64,000 nucleotides of DNA, taken from assembly GCA_036925085.1 (NCBI GenBank), contig JAUPFP010000031.1, positions 806,001 to 870,000 of the forward strand, given 5' to 3'. The notes below the pieces were generated by a model. The model was not told where the DNA came from. It ran no database searches and worked only from the letters and a program-made list of their open reading frames with translations. The translations under genes were made by a program, and so were the position numbers. How positions within the stretch are numbered: position 1 is the stretch's first letter; each line of letters starts with the position of its first letter. Positions 49,002-62,800 of the stretch are shown here, piece after piece. The stretch comes from Brachycybe producta (lineage: Eukaryota > Arthropoda > Diplopoda > Playtdesmida > Andrognathidae).

Positions 49002-50768
49002 AAAAAACCCCATCCAAGTAATGTATAAGTATCAAGTGTTTTGTTTGTGTATTGTACGATTATCGAGAACGTAATTATCCGAGCGGAATTTGATTAAAGG
49101 AGGAGGAGGAGGAGGGAAAAAAAGACGGAATGGAATTTTCTTTTAAAGATGTGTTTCAGTTTCTTTATTGTATCATAAGTAAGGCAGAAAAAAATTGTAA
49201 AAACTTTCAAAGAAATAAAAATTTGTCGCTGTTATTTTTTCTTTTCCACCCGTTTGAATATTCGGAAGAAAGTCACTTCATTATGTAAACTCTTCGTTCT
49301 TCTTCTCCTCCTTCTCCTCCTCATTCCTTTTCATTTGATTTGCATTCCGAAAGAACATGAAATTCGAATCATGAAGCGCAAAATTTTAAGGTTATTCATT
49401 TCCAAAATAAGGAAAACTTGACTTTCAGGAAGTTACGATAGTGATACGGTTAAAACATAATGAAAATAACAGCTAGGAAAGTAAATTTTGACGTTTTTTA
49501 AAAATCTTATCTCGAGAGAGAAAATGAAGATACAAAACGGGGAAACTTAACTTTCGAGTGGTCGAAAAAATACACTCGTAAAACAACTTCCCAAAAAAAA
49601 AAATGGTCCACAAACATAAAAAACTGGAAATTGCAGTCTAAAAAAAACAGATCCTCCAGATTAAGAAACATGAAATTGGAAACGTGGAAGGGAAACTTAA
49701 GGTTCCTTAATTCCAGAATAAGGAAACTTAACTTCGGGGAAAAGTTCCTTAGGTGGTAAGTTTTCTTTATTCTTGTAATTGGACCTGAAGTAGAATATAA
49801 AAAACAGCTAGAGAAAAGTAAATTTTGGCCATTTTTCGATCACAATTTCATATCTACCTCGGAAGAGAAAGATAAATCGAGAAATTCCAGAAAACGACTG
49901 TCAAAAATGACACCTTCGTAAAGACAACTTGGAGAATTAAAAAAAAAAAATGGTCCACAAACAAATTTAAAACTGGAATTCGCAATTTAAAAACCAGATT
50001 TCGGACGACTTTTCTTTCGAGTTCAATTAACTTTAAAGAAAGGAAACTTTGCACTTTTGACAACTTTCGAACAAGAACAGGATTCTTTGATGGAACCCTG
50101 TTTCGAGGGTTAAAGTCATAAGGGCCAAGATTCCAGAATTAAACTTGGTGTGTGAACCCTCAGATCAGGGGTTCAACGTTCAACGTTGTTATTGCATTAA
50201 AACAAGGTTTTCTTTCTATGCTGGGACCCTGTTCTGAGTGTTAAATACGGTTGCAATTCATGCGTTTTAAGTTTTCTTCCTGAATTTGGGCCCTGAATTT
50301 AATCAAAAAAGTTTTTATAAAAAGTACAGATTGGGGGGGGGGGGGGAGGAAGGGTGTGTAAAAAGTTTCCTCGATCTTACGTTGAATCGTGATCTTTACT
50401 CGAATCCAATTCCGAAAAGGAAAAAACGGTTTCCTACAATTTCTTCGTACTCTCGATCATAAGATGATTGTAAAATTCCCATTCGCTTTTTCTTTTTTGA
50501 AATTATTCTGTGTCTCTGATTCCAATTTGCTTAGTTAGTAGTTTCCCTCCAATCTTCCGAGAGCCTCGTAAATTTGGTCCGTTCGTACGTTTTCCGTGTG
50601 TCCTTTTCCTCCTCCTCCTCCTTCTGTGTGTTTCGTCTGTTGTTAATTGTCAAATTATAATGTTATAAAAAACACTTCTAAAAACAATTTCAGTTGTAAA
50701 TAGATTATTAACGAATTAAATAAGAGGAATTAAGAGAAAAAACAACGAATAATTTCTATTTTGAATTC

Positions 50769-50774
50769 TTTATT
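50769..50774 (-). terminator. Poly(A) signal, TRAP1
   Basis: Minus-strand AATAAA about 30 nt beyond the TRAP1 stop, giving a very short 3' UTR. Confidence 0.55.
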
Positions 50775-50802
50775 GGTTTCTGCATTTTTTAATAATAATC
50801 AT

Positions 50803-53800
50803 CTAGTGTGTTTTTAGCGCCATCGCGAGGAGTTCGTTCATTCTAGCGGTCATCGTTCTCGGATCTTCGATGAGTCCGGCTGCGACCATCGCATTGTCCA
50901 TTAACTAGAAAAACCCAAAAAATATTTTAATTTCTATTTTCTTGTGATTCGTCTGAAACAGGGGAAACGATGGAATGTTGTGAATGTAATTAATTACAAT
51001 TACAAAATTTCAAAAGTAGTTCTGTGCATTACTAATTACTTAAAAAAAAGTAATATAATTACAGTAATTAATTTTGGCAAATTACTTCCCACCAACACTT
51101 TTGTTTTTTTAAATTGCAAATAGGGATAAACATGGATGAGAGATAGGAAAAAATTGGACTATTGTGAATGGCGTCAAAATGTAAACTTTGAAGATATAAG
51201 AAAAAAATTCAAAGAAAAAGAAGAATTAAGGACAAAAAGGTAATTAATAAATTATTAAATATTGTTTGATCATAAAATGAAGACATTTTATGAAAATGAT
51301 GATTGACAAACAATGAGAGAAAATTTGGAAAAATTCCAAACTTTGATTTCTGGTTCGTAAAGAGACAAGAAAGAAATGAAAAAAAAAAGCTGAGATTAAG
51401 ATTAGAATGGTGAGGTAACAAAACACACTTAAGTGCGATTGATATTCAGTCCGTGTGAGAATATTAATTTATTTTACGATTAGATTGGAGGGGTCCAATT
51501 TGGGTTGGTTTGGGGGGGGGGGGGGGTCCTATTGCAAATTGTTTGACAAACCATTAATAAATTTATCAAAGAATTGAAGAATATGATAATAACTTATGAT
51601 TGGATCATAAAAAAAAAAGTTAAGATAAAATCTTATTTGTCTCTCTCACCTGTTCGACAACTAACTGTGCCAATTTCGTATTGGTCGTCTTCAGAGTGCT
51701 TAATTTGGTCACAATTGGATGACTTCAGGAAAGAAACCAAAAAAAAGTTTAGGGCACAAATTCAAGAAAGAGGAATTCTTCGGAATTCTCTTAAGGCTAG
51801 TGTAGTACACACTAAGATTCTTTGTTGCAATACAATGTTGCAGGGCTGTAATGCATCTGTTGCAATTCAGATCTGAAACAATGTTGCATTGTATCGGAGC
51901 TGAATCGCGTCAGCCTAGATTCCTGTTCCTTGACTCCCGTCAGAATGGGAAACTTGTTACAATGTTGTGCAACATTTCTGTGAAAGAACCCTGTTTGAGA
52001 GGATTCAAGGTGAAGAGCGCGATATTTCAATCTCGGCCTGACTTATTCTTTGAATAAGCACTAGACGAAGTTACTTGATTTAAATTTTTAAGTTTATTCC
52101 CCGGTTTAGAGTATAGTTAACAGCGTTAGTCCAGTTTTAGGGTGGTAACTCTAGCCTCTAACAAGCCTTTGACTACAAGTACACAATATATACCTCAAGT
52201 TGATCTCTAGTGTGGGATTTAAGAACTTGTATCGCTGTTCCTCTGGAATGGACTGAAATTGGGTTCGTACAAAATGACGAGCGGCTCCCATTTCTTCGAC
52301 GGTCACTGCACACGGATGACTGGACAGCCTCTTCGTCACCTGTGTTCGTGATGTGAACTCTGGTTATTAATTTTTGTCTTTCAGGAACAAAAATCAAGAG
52401 GAACTTGAAAGTGTTTTTAGAAACTAGAAGGGTAGCTCAATCAGTTCAGTGTATTTTTTTCAAAATAAACTTTTTCCAGTTTGAAATTGAACCAACTTTA
52501 AGGCGATGATATTTTTTTTTAGTTTTGAACACTAAAAAGTTCAATTTTGAACGATAACATAAAAGAAAAATATTGAGTGATTGAGCTACCCTTCTACTTA
52601 ATAAAACAATTTCTAGTTTCTCAATTTTTCTACTGAAAGACAGAATAATCAAAATTCGAAACATTCTATTAAATGGATTTAGAACTATCGTTCTAGTTTC
52701 TAACAAACTTTCAACACATTGCGGCCACTTTAGTTAATCCGAGCTCTTTATTGTACGAACCTTAACTTCTTGCACTTTCGACTGAAGAGTTGTCTTGATG
52801 AATTCAATCAAATCTTTCGCTTCCTCTTTAGTCATTCCTCCTTCCTTCTCTACAGAAATCAAACAAGAAAACAATTCTCAGTTTCTTAAGGCATATTTTA
52901 AAGTGTAAACTTTAATCGAACTCTGGCTATTTTGTCTTTCATGTCGATATCCACTTATTTTTGAAAGATATCAACATGAAAATACTATTAAATTATTCAG
53001 CTACCCTTCTAGTTTTTAACACACTTTGAATTTCCCTTAATCTTCTGAAACTGCAGAAAATCAGCTGATTACAAAAGTCGAAAGCATTTTCATACCAGTT
53101 TCGTCTAATTTGACGTCCTCTTTATCTCGAAACATTTCCTTTTCGACCGAAATTAGATTTTTCCTATCGAACTGTCTCAATTGCAGTAAAACTAATTCGT
53201 CGTACGGTTCGTAACAGAACAGAACTTCGACGTCCTTTTCTTTCAAGGCTTCGAAGTAAGGAGAAGTTTCGGCCAAATGACGACTGAAAAATAAAAAATA
53301 TTCGTTAAGAGACGAACAAAATTTTTCCTTTTTTTTTGCTTTAGAAAAATAGTTACGACCGACCTCGGTGCTGCTAAATAGTAAATATCCTTTTGCCCTT
53401 CTTTCATTCGTCCGCCGTATTCGGGTAAAGACACTTTCTGGCCAGCGGGAAAAGCCGACGATTCATAACGTAGTAATTTCGATATCTCCTCCTGTTAACG
53501 TTGATTTCAAAACGAAGTTACGATTAACTTAAGGTGGATTTGTTTTGGATATCGGAGTAGAATCAAGTTACGAAAGAATCTAGAGATTCATTTACTACCG
53601 TACTTTGTCTAATTGTTCCGTTCCGGTAATGATCCCCTCTTTCAGGAATAGTCCGTAATCTCTGAAGAACATATCGTACTTTTCGGGATCCTTTTTCGCT
53701 TGATCATTAAGAAAGCGCAAGATTCGATTAGTGAGAACCGTTCTAAGCCTACGAATGAGAGCGCTGTCTTGAAGTAATTCACGGCTCAGATTCAATGGGA

Positions 53801-56800
53801 TGTCCTCACTGTCCACGACACCTGAAACAAGGAGGTGGTTTTAAAGTGTAAACGGGACATCTCGAACTCGGGGTATTCTGTCTTTCTGGAGCAAGATAAA
53901 GAGAAACCTGAAAGTGTTTTAGAAACTAGAAGGGTAGCTCGATCACTTAATGATATTTTCATGTTTATTTATATCTTTTAAAATAAACTTTTTATGTTCG
54001 TTTGAAAATGATCGGACTTTGAAGCAAATAATATTAGATTTTTGTTCTATAAAAAATTTATTTCGAAAGATACCAACATGAAAATACTATTGGGTGGTTC
54101 AGTTACCCGTTTTAGTTTCAAAAACACATTCTCGTTTCGCTTGATCTTGTGATTAGAAAGATGAGCTGTTTGTAAACCATCTTAAGTGACCTTTAACGAA
54201 TCTTAGCCACTTCGGTAGAATGTTCTCTGCTTTGCTTTTGATTAGAACTTTACGACAATAGAGAGAAACTCCCGATTCGGTCTCTCGACTCATGTCGAAT
54301 AGACCCGGTTTTCCTTCGGGAAAATAGAGAAGGCAACGGATGTTGAGAGGAGCATCGGTCTTGTAGTGAAGCCAGTAACGAAGTCGGTCGTATGAGCCAC
54401 TGACGAAACGATAGAACTCTTCGTGGACGTTTTCCTCTACTTGTTTCGGATCCATTAACCAAACTGCCTGCAATTTTTTTATATGTTTCAAAAATAGCGC
54501 TAATTCCTAGTTTAGCAGTGATTACAAGTGGTACTCCTAGGTGTGTGAATTTCAAGGAGCGAATATAGCGAAAAACAAGTATGGAGCTTCTTTAAAGCAT
54601 CTTTTAAATGAAATTCAAAGTGTTTTCAAAACTAGATGAATAAATTAACGAGGTGGTTACTCTTTTGTGACAATCTTGTTTCGAAGTAATCGTTTTATGA
54701 TAGTTTTATAAATTCGATAACGAGCGAAAATGATAATCGGCATTTTAAAACTTTCATAAAATAATTATTTCAAAAGAAATCGTCATTAAAAAATAACCAC
54801 TTGGTTAAATTATTCGTTTAGTTTCAAAAATACATCGAATTTTGTTTAAAAGATGCTTTTAAGAAGCTTCGTACTTATTTTTCGGTAGATTCACCCTTTG
54901 AAGTGTTTTTTTTTCTTGTACAACTCTATGAGCATGGTTAATGCCGCCCTAGGAGCACACTTTGTAAGTAAGAAATCTTGGATCCAGGCTTAAATATATT
55001 ATTGGTCAGCCTACTTCGATTGTGTTGACTTTTTTGCCATTCAAGTAGATTGGATTTCCAATGAAGTTTGAATACTTTGTAATAATTTCTAGAGAAACAG
55101 AATCGAATAGAATTTTAAACTTTTTAAAACAGCTTTGATTAGTTAGTTTATACCTTGAATCTTGTCTTCGTCGGAGAATTCCATGCAGTCTCCTTTAAGG
55201 TGAAGTACGATCTTTGTTCCTGCTTGAACACCTTCTGCTTCACTGATCTCGTAAGTTCCGGAACTAAGTGATAGGAACATCAATTTTTCATTAGAAACAT
55301 TTTCATTTGTCTTTTGACAAATCTTTTTCTTTAACGTCTTCTGTTCGGTCTTTACCCATCCGATATCCACTTGTATCCCTTGTTGTTGTGTTCACCGATC
55401 GTGGATCGAGTGTAGACCTCCACTTTATCAGCAACCATGAAACTAGAATAGAATCCGACTCCGAATTGTCCGATAATGTTAGTAGCCGATTGTTCCTTTG
55501 ATTCCAACTCTTTCAGAAACGCCTAAATTACAAAAAAAAAAGTTATTTCACTTCCAAAATCCAACTGTCACTTAAAGGAAGAAAATATTTGAAAGTATTT
55601 TAGAAACTAGAAGAGTAATTGAATCACTCAAAGCGGATTTTCATTTTATTTTTCGTCCAACTTGAAATGGGAAAATTTGATAAATTGTCATAAAAATCTT
55701 TTTATTTTAATAAAATATCAACCAGAAAGTCTTCTTTATGTTTTACGAGTAGCTAACTTCGGAACTTATTTTGCAGTTTCGGAAGAAGAACACTTATGGC
55801 TTACAAACTAGAAGCTTAGCTGAATCACTTTAATAGTATTTTCATGTTGATATCTTTCAAAACAAACTTTTTATAGACATTAATTAAAAAATGTTGTCAT
55901 TAGTTTCTAAAACACATTAAAGTTTGCTCTTTTGAAAGACAGAATAACCAAAGTTAATTTGAGAAGCATTTACATTATTTTAAACCACTTTAAGATCGTT
56001 TACAAACAGTTGATTTTCAAGCCAAATTAAGAGAAGATAGAGAAAGTGTTTTAGAAACTAGAAGGGTAGCTCAATCACTTAAGATGGTATTTTCAAGTTG
56101 ATATTTTTCAAAATAAACTTTTTAAAGACTAAACTGACATAAGAAGCTTATTTTGAAAGATATCAACCTTCTAGTTTCTAAAACACTTTTCAACTTCTTA
56201 ATGTTGCTTATAAAAAAAATTCCAGAGTGATGATTAGTTTCGATTCTTCGAAGACGTTTCAATTATATAACATATTTCCCACACTTTAAAAAAAAGGACC
56301 GAGGATAAATTTCTGTTTTACTTTTTGTGAAACAATTGGGATTTTTTTTTTGTGTTCATTGTAAAAATTACAACAATAAAAAAAAACTTTTGTCAGTTTC
56401 TCAGTAAAAATAGTTTTTAAGAAAAAGTTTAAATGTCCCAATGTTAAAAGGGGAGAGGAAGAGGGTGTTGAAAATAATTCAAAATACAAGTTTTCATGTT
56501 GTGCTTTTATTTTTCTGTTGGTGTTTGTTACAAACTTCACTTTCAGTGTCAGTGGTTTTTTAGAGGGGGTGAGATGGGTGGAGGCTAGAAAAGAAAAGGG
56601 TGGAGATCTTTGTGAGTGAGAGAGATCAAGAAGGGGTGGAGGTGGGGTGGGTGAAAGGGTCATTGCTTCCCATTCCATAAAATGTAATGCATTTTATGTA
56701 ACAAATCCTCAACATCAACAATGACCCTTTCAGATGAACTCGGACGACTTTTTTTTTAACTTGACTGAACTCACACTCCTTTCATTTTTTCCTATGTCCC

Positions 56801-59800
56801 CCCATCTCTTATGTTGGTACTCTCCTCCCTACCCTTGAGGCCCCCCTTTACCCTTGTCACTGATCTGCTCACAGCCTCCACTGTCCGTATTATGAACAGG
56901 TAAACTTATCACTGTATCAGCTGTACAAATTTAGAGGCTAGAAGAACTCTAGGCTAGTTTTAGCCTCTAGCCTCTGAACAGTCTTTATGATTGCAAAAAA
57001 AAGCAGAATTCTTTTTTTTGTCTTAAGATGTTTAATGAACAGAACTGATTTTCGAACTCTTGACTAGTCTGTCTTTCAGAAGAGCAAAATTAGGAGAGAA
57101 ACTAGAAAATGTATTTTAGAAACTAGACGGGTAGCAAAGTCACTTAAGGTCATTTTCATGTTGATAATTTTAAAAATGAACTCGTTAGGAAGCTTATTTT
57201 AAAAGATATCAACATGAAAATAGACCCTTTAGTGATTGAGCAACCCTTCTAGTTTCTAAAACATATATTCAAGTTTCTCTTCATTTTGCATCTGAAAAAC
57301 AGAATAATTTGCGTTCGCGAGGCCCCCTGTTTACACTTCAGAATCACATTAACCTACAACTCTAGGCCAGTTGTAAGTTATTCCTGTGGTAACTCTAGCC
57401 TCTAAACAGTCTTTTTGTTTGCAAAAAGCATAATTGTTTGCCTTAATGATTACACACTCAGTGCATAGGCCTTTCTATAAAGATTATTGAAGTTACAAAG
57501 TAATAAAGAGAACCTTGATGAGAGAGAGAGGAGGAGGCTACACAAATAAATTTCACTCCCTAACGATGTTTCCCCTTGTCTAAACTGAAGTTGAGCTACC
57601 TCTATGTATATATGTCTTTGCTCTGAAAATGTTTCTGAAGTGAACTTTTGGCCATTAAAAATTAGTTAAGTCAATTGTTTTTTTTTTAAAAAGACTGTTT
57701 CTTTATATAATAGTAATATCCTATTACAATCTTTTATTTCCTCTTTCCTGTTTGGTAAAAAAAAAGAGAACTCAAGATTTCTCATGTATATAATTTATAA
57801 TAATAGCCTCTTAAGTTCATCATCAATGTTTAGCATTTTTTTTTTGTATTAAAAATTAGAATAATGGTTAATCGAGAAGAAGAAGAAGAAAAAAAAAATT
57901 CCTCCTCCTCATTCAACAAGATTGTTATTATTATTGTTCTTGTCAAACACACAAACAAACCAAGAAGAAGAAGAAGAAGAAAAAACAATAAGTTATGTAA
58001 GAAGACTAGAAATTGTGTTTTCACCTTTGACCCAGACCTTGCAATCGTACCGAGATTGGCAACCAGTTCCTCTTTACTCATACCAATGCCAGTGTCCTGA
58101 AATGAAGAAAAAACAAAACAATAATTGCATATTGTTATGAACATTTCTTTATTATTCATGAAGAGAAACTTGGGAAGTTCAACTTGAACTTGAACACTCT
58201 GATCAGGGTTCCTATGAGTAGAAAAATCCTGTTCGAGAATATTCCTTGAAACAGGATTTTTTTTACGTTGAAATCTTATTCAGAGGATTAAAGTTAAAAT
58301 TCAATTGCTAAGAAAAAAAATTTATTTAGGAAACTTGGCACTTGAATTTCAACTTGAACTCTCTAATCAGGGTTCCAATAAGTAAAAAAATCCTGTTCGA
58401 GAATACTCCATTTTTATTGGAATAATCTCGAACAGGATTGATTTTTCACGAAGAATTTTCTATCAGAGGGGTTAAATTGCTAAGAATGAAATTCAATAAT
58501 TAAACTTGACATTTGAACTTCAACTTGAACTCTCTAATCCAAAGTTCTATTAAGTAAAAAGATCCTATTCAAGAATATTCCATAAAATAGGTTTTTTTTA
58601 CATTGAAATCCTATTCAGAGGGTTGAAGTTAAAATTCAATTGCTAAGAACAAAATTCAATAATGGAAACTTGGCACTTGAATCTCAACTTGAACTCTCTG
58701 ATCAGGGTTCCAATAAGTATCCCATTTAAGAATACTCAAAACAGGATTTTTCTACGTTGAAACCCTGTTAGGAGAGTTCAAGTTCACTTACTAAGGATGA
58801 AATTCAATAATTAAACTTGGCACTTGAACTTCAACTTGAACTCTCTGATCAGGGTTCCAATAAGTAGAAAGGTCCTATTCGAGAATACTTCAATAAAACA
58901 AGATTTTTCGATGTTGGAACCCTGTTAAGTTGAAGTTGAATTGTGTCCAATCGTTTCAAAATCGAACCTGAATCGTGAACGTTCTGGTCAGTTTATCGGC
59001 CACAATATGAAGTTCCAATTGACGATCCTTGTCGGTAATTTCCGAATTGGTGACACTTAAATATCGGAACCTTTCTAAAGCATCACTTGCATTGGAAATT
59101 AATTCTCGAATGAAAACCTGCAAAATTGTATATAAATAACAATTAAAAACTTTTCACTTCTAAAAAAAAAGTGAAACAGTTCTGTTGTTTCAGAATTTTC
59201 AGAGTTTAAATACTAGAAGAGTTAGAAATAAACTTTTTAAGATATAAATGTGTTTTAAAAACTAGGGTTTTTAAAACAAATTCAATTTCTTCTTAATTAT
59301 TGTACAATGACCAGCTTATTGTAGAATAACCAGACATTTCCATTAACAGCTAATTGGAAGCCATCTTTAATGTTGTTTTAAAGTGTAATCGGCTCCTTGA
59401 ACTCTTTGTTTATTCTTGTCTTTCAGAAACAAAAAGTTAACAGAACTTGAATGCGTTTTAGAAACTAGAAGGGCAGTTCAATCACTTAAGATGGTATTTT
59501 CATATCTTTCAAAATAAGCTTTTTTTTAAAAAAAAACAGATAATATTTCTTTAATTTATGTCTCAAAAAAGTTTATTTTGAAAGATTTGAGCGATTGAGC
59601 TACATTTCTAGTTTCTAAAACACTTTTAAGGTGCTCCTGAAAGATAATCAAAGAATTCTAAAAGCAGCTTTTCTGTCCATAAAACATTTAAAGTTTGATA
59701 TTTGTTATAATTTTCATGTTTCTCTTTCCTATTGTTCTTCTAAAGCAGCACTTAAAATATTTGCATAATGGTCATTAATGGAAGAACAATGCCTTGAAAT

Positions 59801-62800
59801 AGATAAGAGTAAGGGGGTGGGAGAGGAAGAGGAGGAGGTATGGGTGGATTAGTCTTATTTCTATCATCTCCAACCACCGTATTGTTCTTGTTTCTTACGA
59901 AACAACTTTTAATAACAATTTTTTGACATTTTAACAAAACAAAATCCAAAAAATATGATGCATTTTATTATTCTTAATTCTTTACTTATCATATCTTCCA
60001 CATTTTTGTTTATTAATATTGTAAATATTTTTATGGATATATTTTTTAGAGAGAAAGAATGTGGATAAGATTGAGCGATAGATGGATGAATAAGTGGGTG
60101 AAAATAACAATAATTTATTAAATCTGAGGAGTAGTGCAGGTAAAACGCGTCTTTATAAACAGGTGATTATTCGAACTCTTTTGTCATTAGCGTTATAGCC
60201 CACTGGGAACCTCCGTGAGCATGCGCATTGGCCTCTATCGTATTTATCATCTTGTTATTTCGGCTCAAAGGGTGGAGTGGAGTGTGTTGATTGCGCATGC
60301 TTATTCTGGTGATTACGGGTTCGTGCCCTGTACATTTTCAACATTTTCTTTTCACTTTTGATTGTGGTGGACTTTTATTAAGGTTCGCGCGCCGCAGTCG
60401 CGCAAAAAAAAAACGCCAAATTAATTTTAATTTTATTTAATTAATTTTCGGCAATTTCCTATGGCTTCTATAGTGATAGTGAACAGCTCATCGGCAGTTT
60501 CCATTGGCGATGAATAGATGGCGCTGCTAACGCGAATCTGCAATCACTATCCTATGTAAAACGACTGATGGCAATGCGCATGCTCAATGGTAGTCTCTCT
60601 TGTCACAGGCAATTAGAAAACGGTATGAACAGAAGTTGGCTCCGTCCTTTTTATGACGACAGCAACTTCTAGTTGGTTGGTTATGTAGTCTGTCGTCACA
60701 TGCTCTGCCCTATTCAACGTCGAACCACACATCAAACCAATTAGAAGTTGCCCTTCGTCATAAAAAGGGCGGAGCCAACTTCTGTTCATCCCGTTTTCTA
60801 ATTGCCTGTCTTTTGTCAGTTTATTCTGTAGGTTAAAAAAAACTAAGGAGAATATGAAAGTGTGTTAAAAACTAGAACGGGTGGCTGAATCACGTAATTA
60901 TAAGTTATAGACTCTTTCGTGTAAATTGCACGACGGGTTTACTAGTAGGCCTAATTATAAATGAGGCTTTTTAGTTTTTAAGAGATTTAAACAGACGATA
61001 CGTTTTATGTGCGCCACCTGTGTGAAAAATCAGTGTAATGTTGTTTAATAAGAAAAGGGGTTTTCTTATTGTTCTCTATGAGAGAGAGAGAGAGAGAGAA
61101 TGAAAGATAAAAAGTATGGGAAGGAGAGAGAGATGGAATGAGAGATAGAAAGTAGAGAGACCACTACTAAAAAGGAAGTTCGATTGGAAAGGAGAGCGAG
61201 AAAGAAAGAGAGAATGAGAGACGGAGAAGGTGGGGGTCATGACCTATTACCATGGTTACTCTTTGCTGTTGCCATGGTAACGCAGCATCCCTTTCTCTCA
61301 TCTCTAGCTCTCTCTCTCTTTCTATGTGGTGTGGTCAGTTTGCAATGATTAAAAAAGGGAAGAAGTTTGCATTTTTCATTTTTTTTAACCCTTTTTTATT
61401 TTTTTTAAAAAAAAATTCAGCCATTGATCCGCCTATTGTGTTGCATTTTTTATTATATATTTCATTTTAAAATATTATACTTTATTTATTTCCTTCCTTC
61501 CTTCCTTGTTAACGACACACATATTTAAGATTAACATGAGAGATGACTCATTTTTTTAAAATTATTAATTTGTTAGTTAAATACTTGCAATAAGGAAAAG
61601 TATCTTAGAAACTAGAAGAGTACTAAGAATCACTTATGGAAATTAAAATATGCAAATGAAAGAGACAACAATAATGAATAAAACTTGATTATTCTGCAGT
61701 TTCAGAAGAAAAAAAAACAGCATCAGTGAATGTGTTTTAAAAACTAGAAGTGTAACTTATTTAAATTTTTAATTTTAATGTTTGATATCTTTTAAAATAA
61801 GCTTTTTTATGTCCATTTGAAAATGTCTCAACTTCAAGCGGACAATATTTTTTTAATTTATATGTCTCTATAAAGTTTATTTTAAAAGATAATGATGAAC
61901 GACATGAAAATAATGTATTTTCAAGAAGGTTTATTATAAACAACTGATTTTTGAACTCTTGATTATTTTTCAGGAGTAGTAATGTTAGAGAGAAATTGAA
62001 AATGTTAGAAACTAGAACGGGCAATTGAAAGAGAAATAAAAATACCGTCTGCTTAAAGTTTAGTCATTTTCAAACTGATATAAAAAAGCTTATTTTGAAA
62101 GATATTAAAATTAAACTGAGCTACCTTTCTAGTTTCTAAAAGATACTTTCAATGAAGCTGTTTTTCGTCGCATCAAACTGCAGAATAACCCATAGTTCAA
62201 TTCTAATTGTTCTCTCTTCATTTGCATATTTTGCAAATGGCTACTTTTATAAAAATGTCTTACGTTGAGTTATAAAAAACAAATGGTGGGAATTTCGATG
62301 ATTGGAGGAGGTGGCGAGAGATAAAGAGGGTGGTGAATATTATTTGTGGCACCAACAACAGTTGATCAAATTAGTTTCCGGTCGAAATGTTCTTCTGACC
62401 AACAGAAATTTTTCCTGGTCACAGAAATGACCAGAGAACAAAAGGGAGTAAATTTTTTTTAGGGGGAGTGGGTGGGTGGAACAAATCCACTCACTAATCA
62501 ATAAATAAATAAATCCAATTTTTCTCTTCCCCCCTCCCCTCCCCTCCCTTAAATATTATTCAATTGTCTAGAAAATAAAATAAACACAAATAATTCATAT
62601 TCAATTTTAATTTAATAAATATTACAAACCTCTTTTTCTGAATACAATGATTTTGCTACAATGTCCAGAAGCATTTTTGTCTCTGCTTGAAATTCATGTT
62701 TTTCTCCAATTCCTATGATTAATATATGGATTTGTTAATTGATTGCGTTCAGTTTCTAAGCCGCTTATTATATTGGTTTTGCTATGTATGAGACATCATT

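Larger units (their letters stand above)
48922..50802. other. Convergent 3' region ATP6V0C/TRAP1
   Basis: No gene. It holds the ATP6V0C 3' UTR, low-complexity purine and pyrimidine stretches, GAACCCTG-family scraps (about 50085-50290) and a 14-G tract (50333-50346). AACTTCCCAAAAAAAAAAATGG and a related AAAAAAAAATGGTCCACAAA recur at about 49590 and 49945, marking a diverged duplication of about 350 bp. Confidence 0.55.

Noticed and set aside
50803-50904. Cytosolic HSP90 assignment for the 50.8-63.5 kb gene
   Set aside because: The C-terminus is LKTH without MEEVD, and [15 protein letters not shown] and the N-terminal segment are TRAP1-specific.
56286-56678. 130-codon minus-strand frame in a TRAP1 intron
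   Set aside because: Low-complexity Pro/Ser/Lys/Phe sequence from purine-rich repeats; no homology or splice support.
58160-58965. CRISPR-like array
   Set aside because: Units are long and contiguous with no unique spacers, inside a eukaryotic intron.
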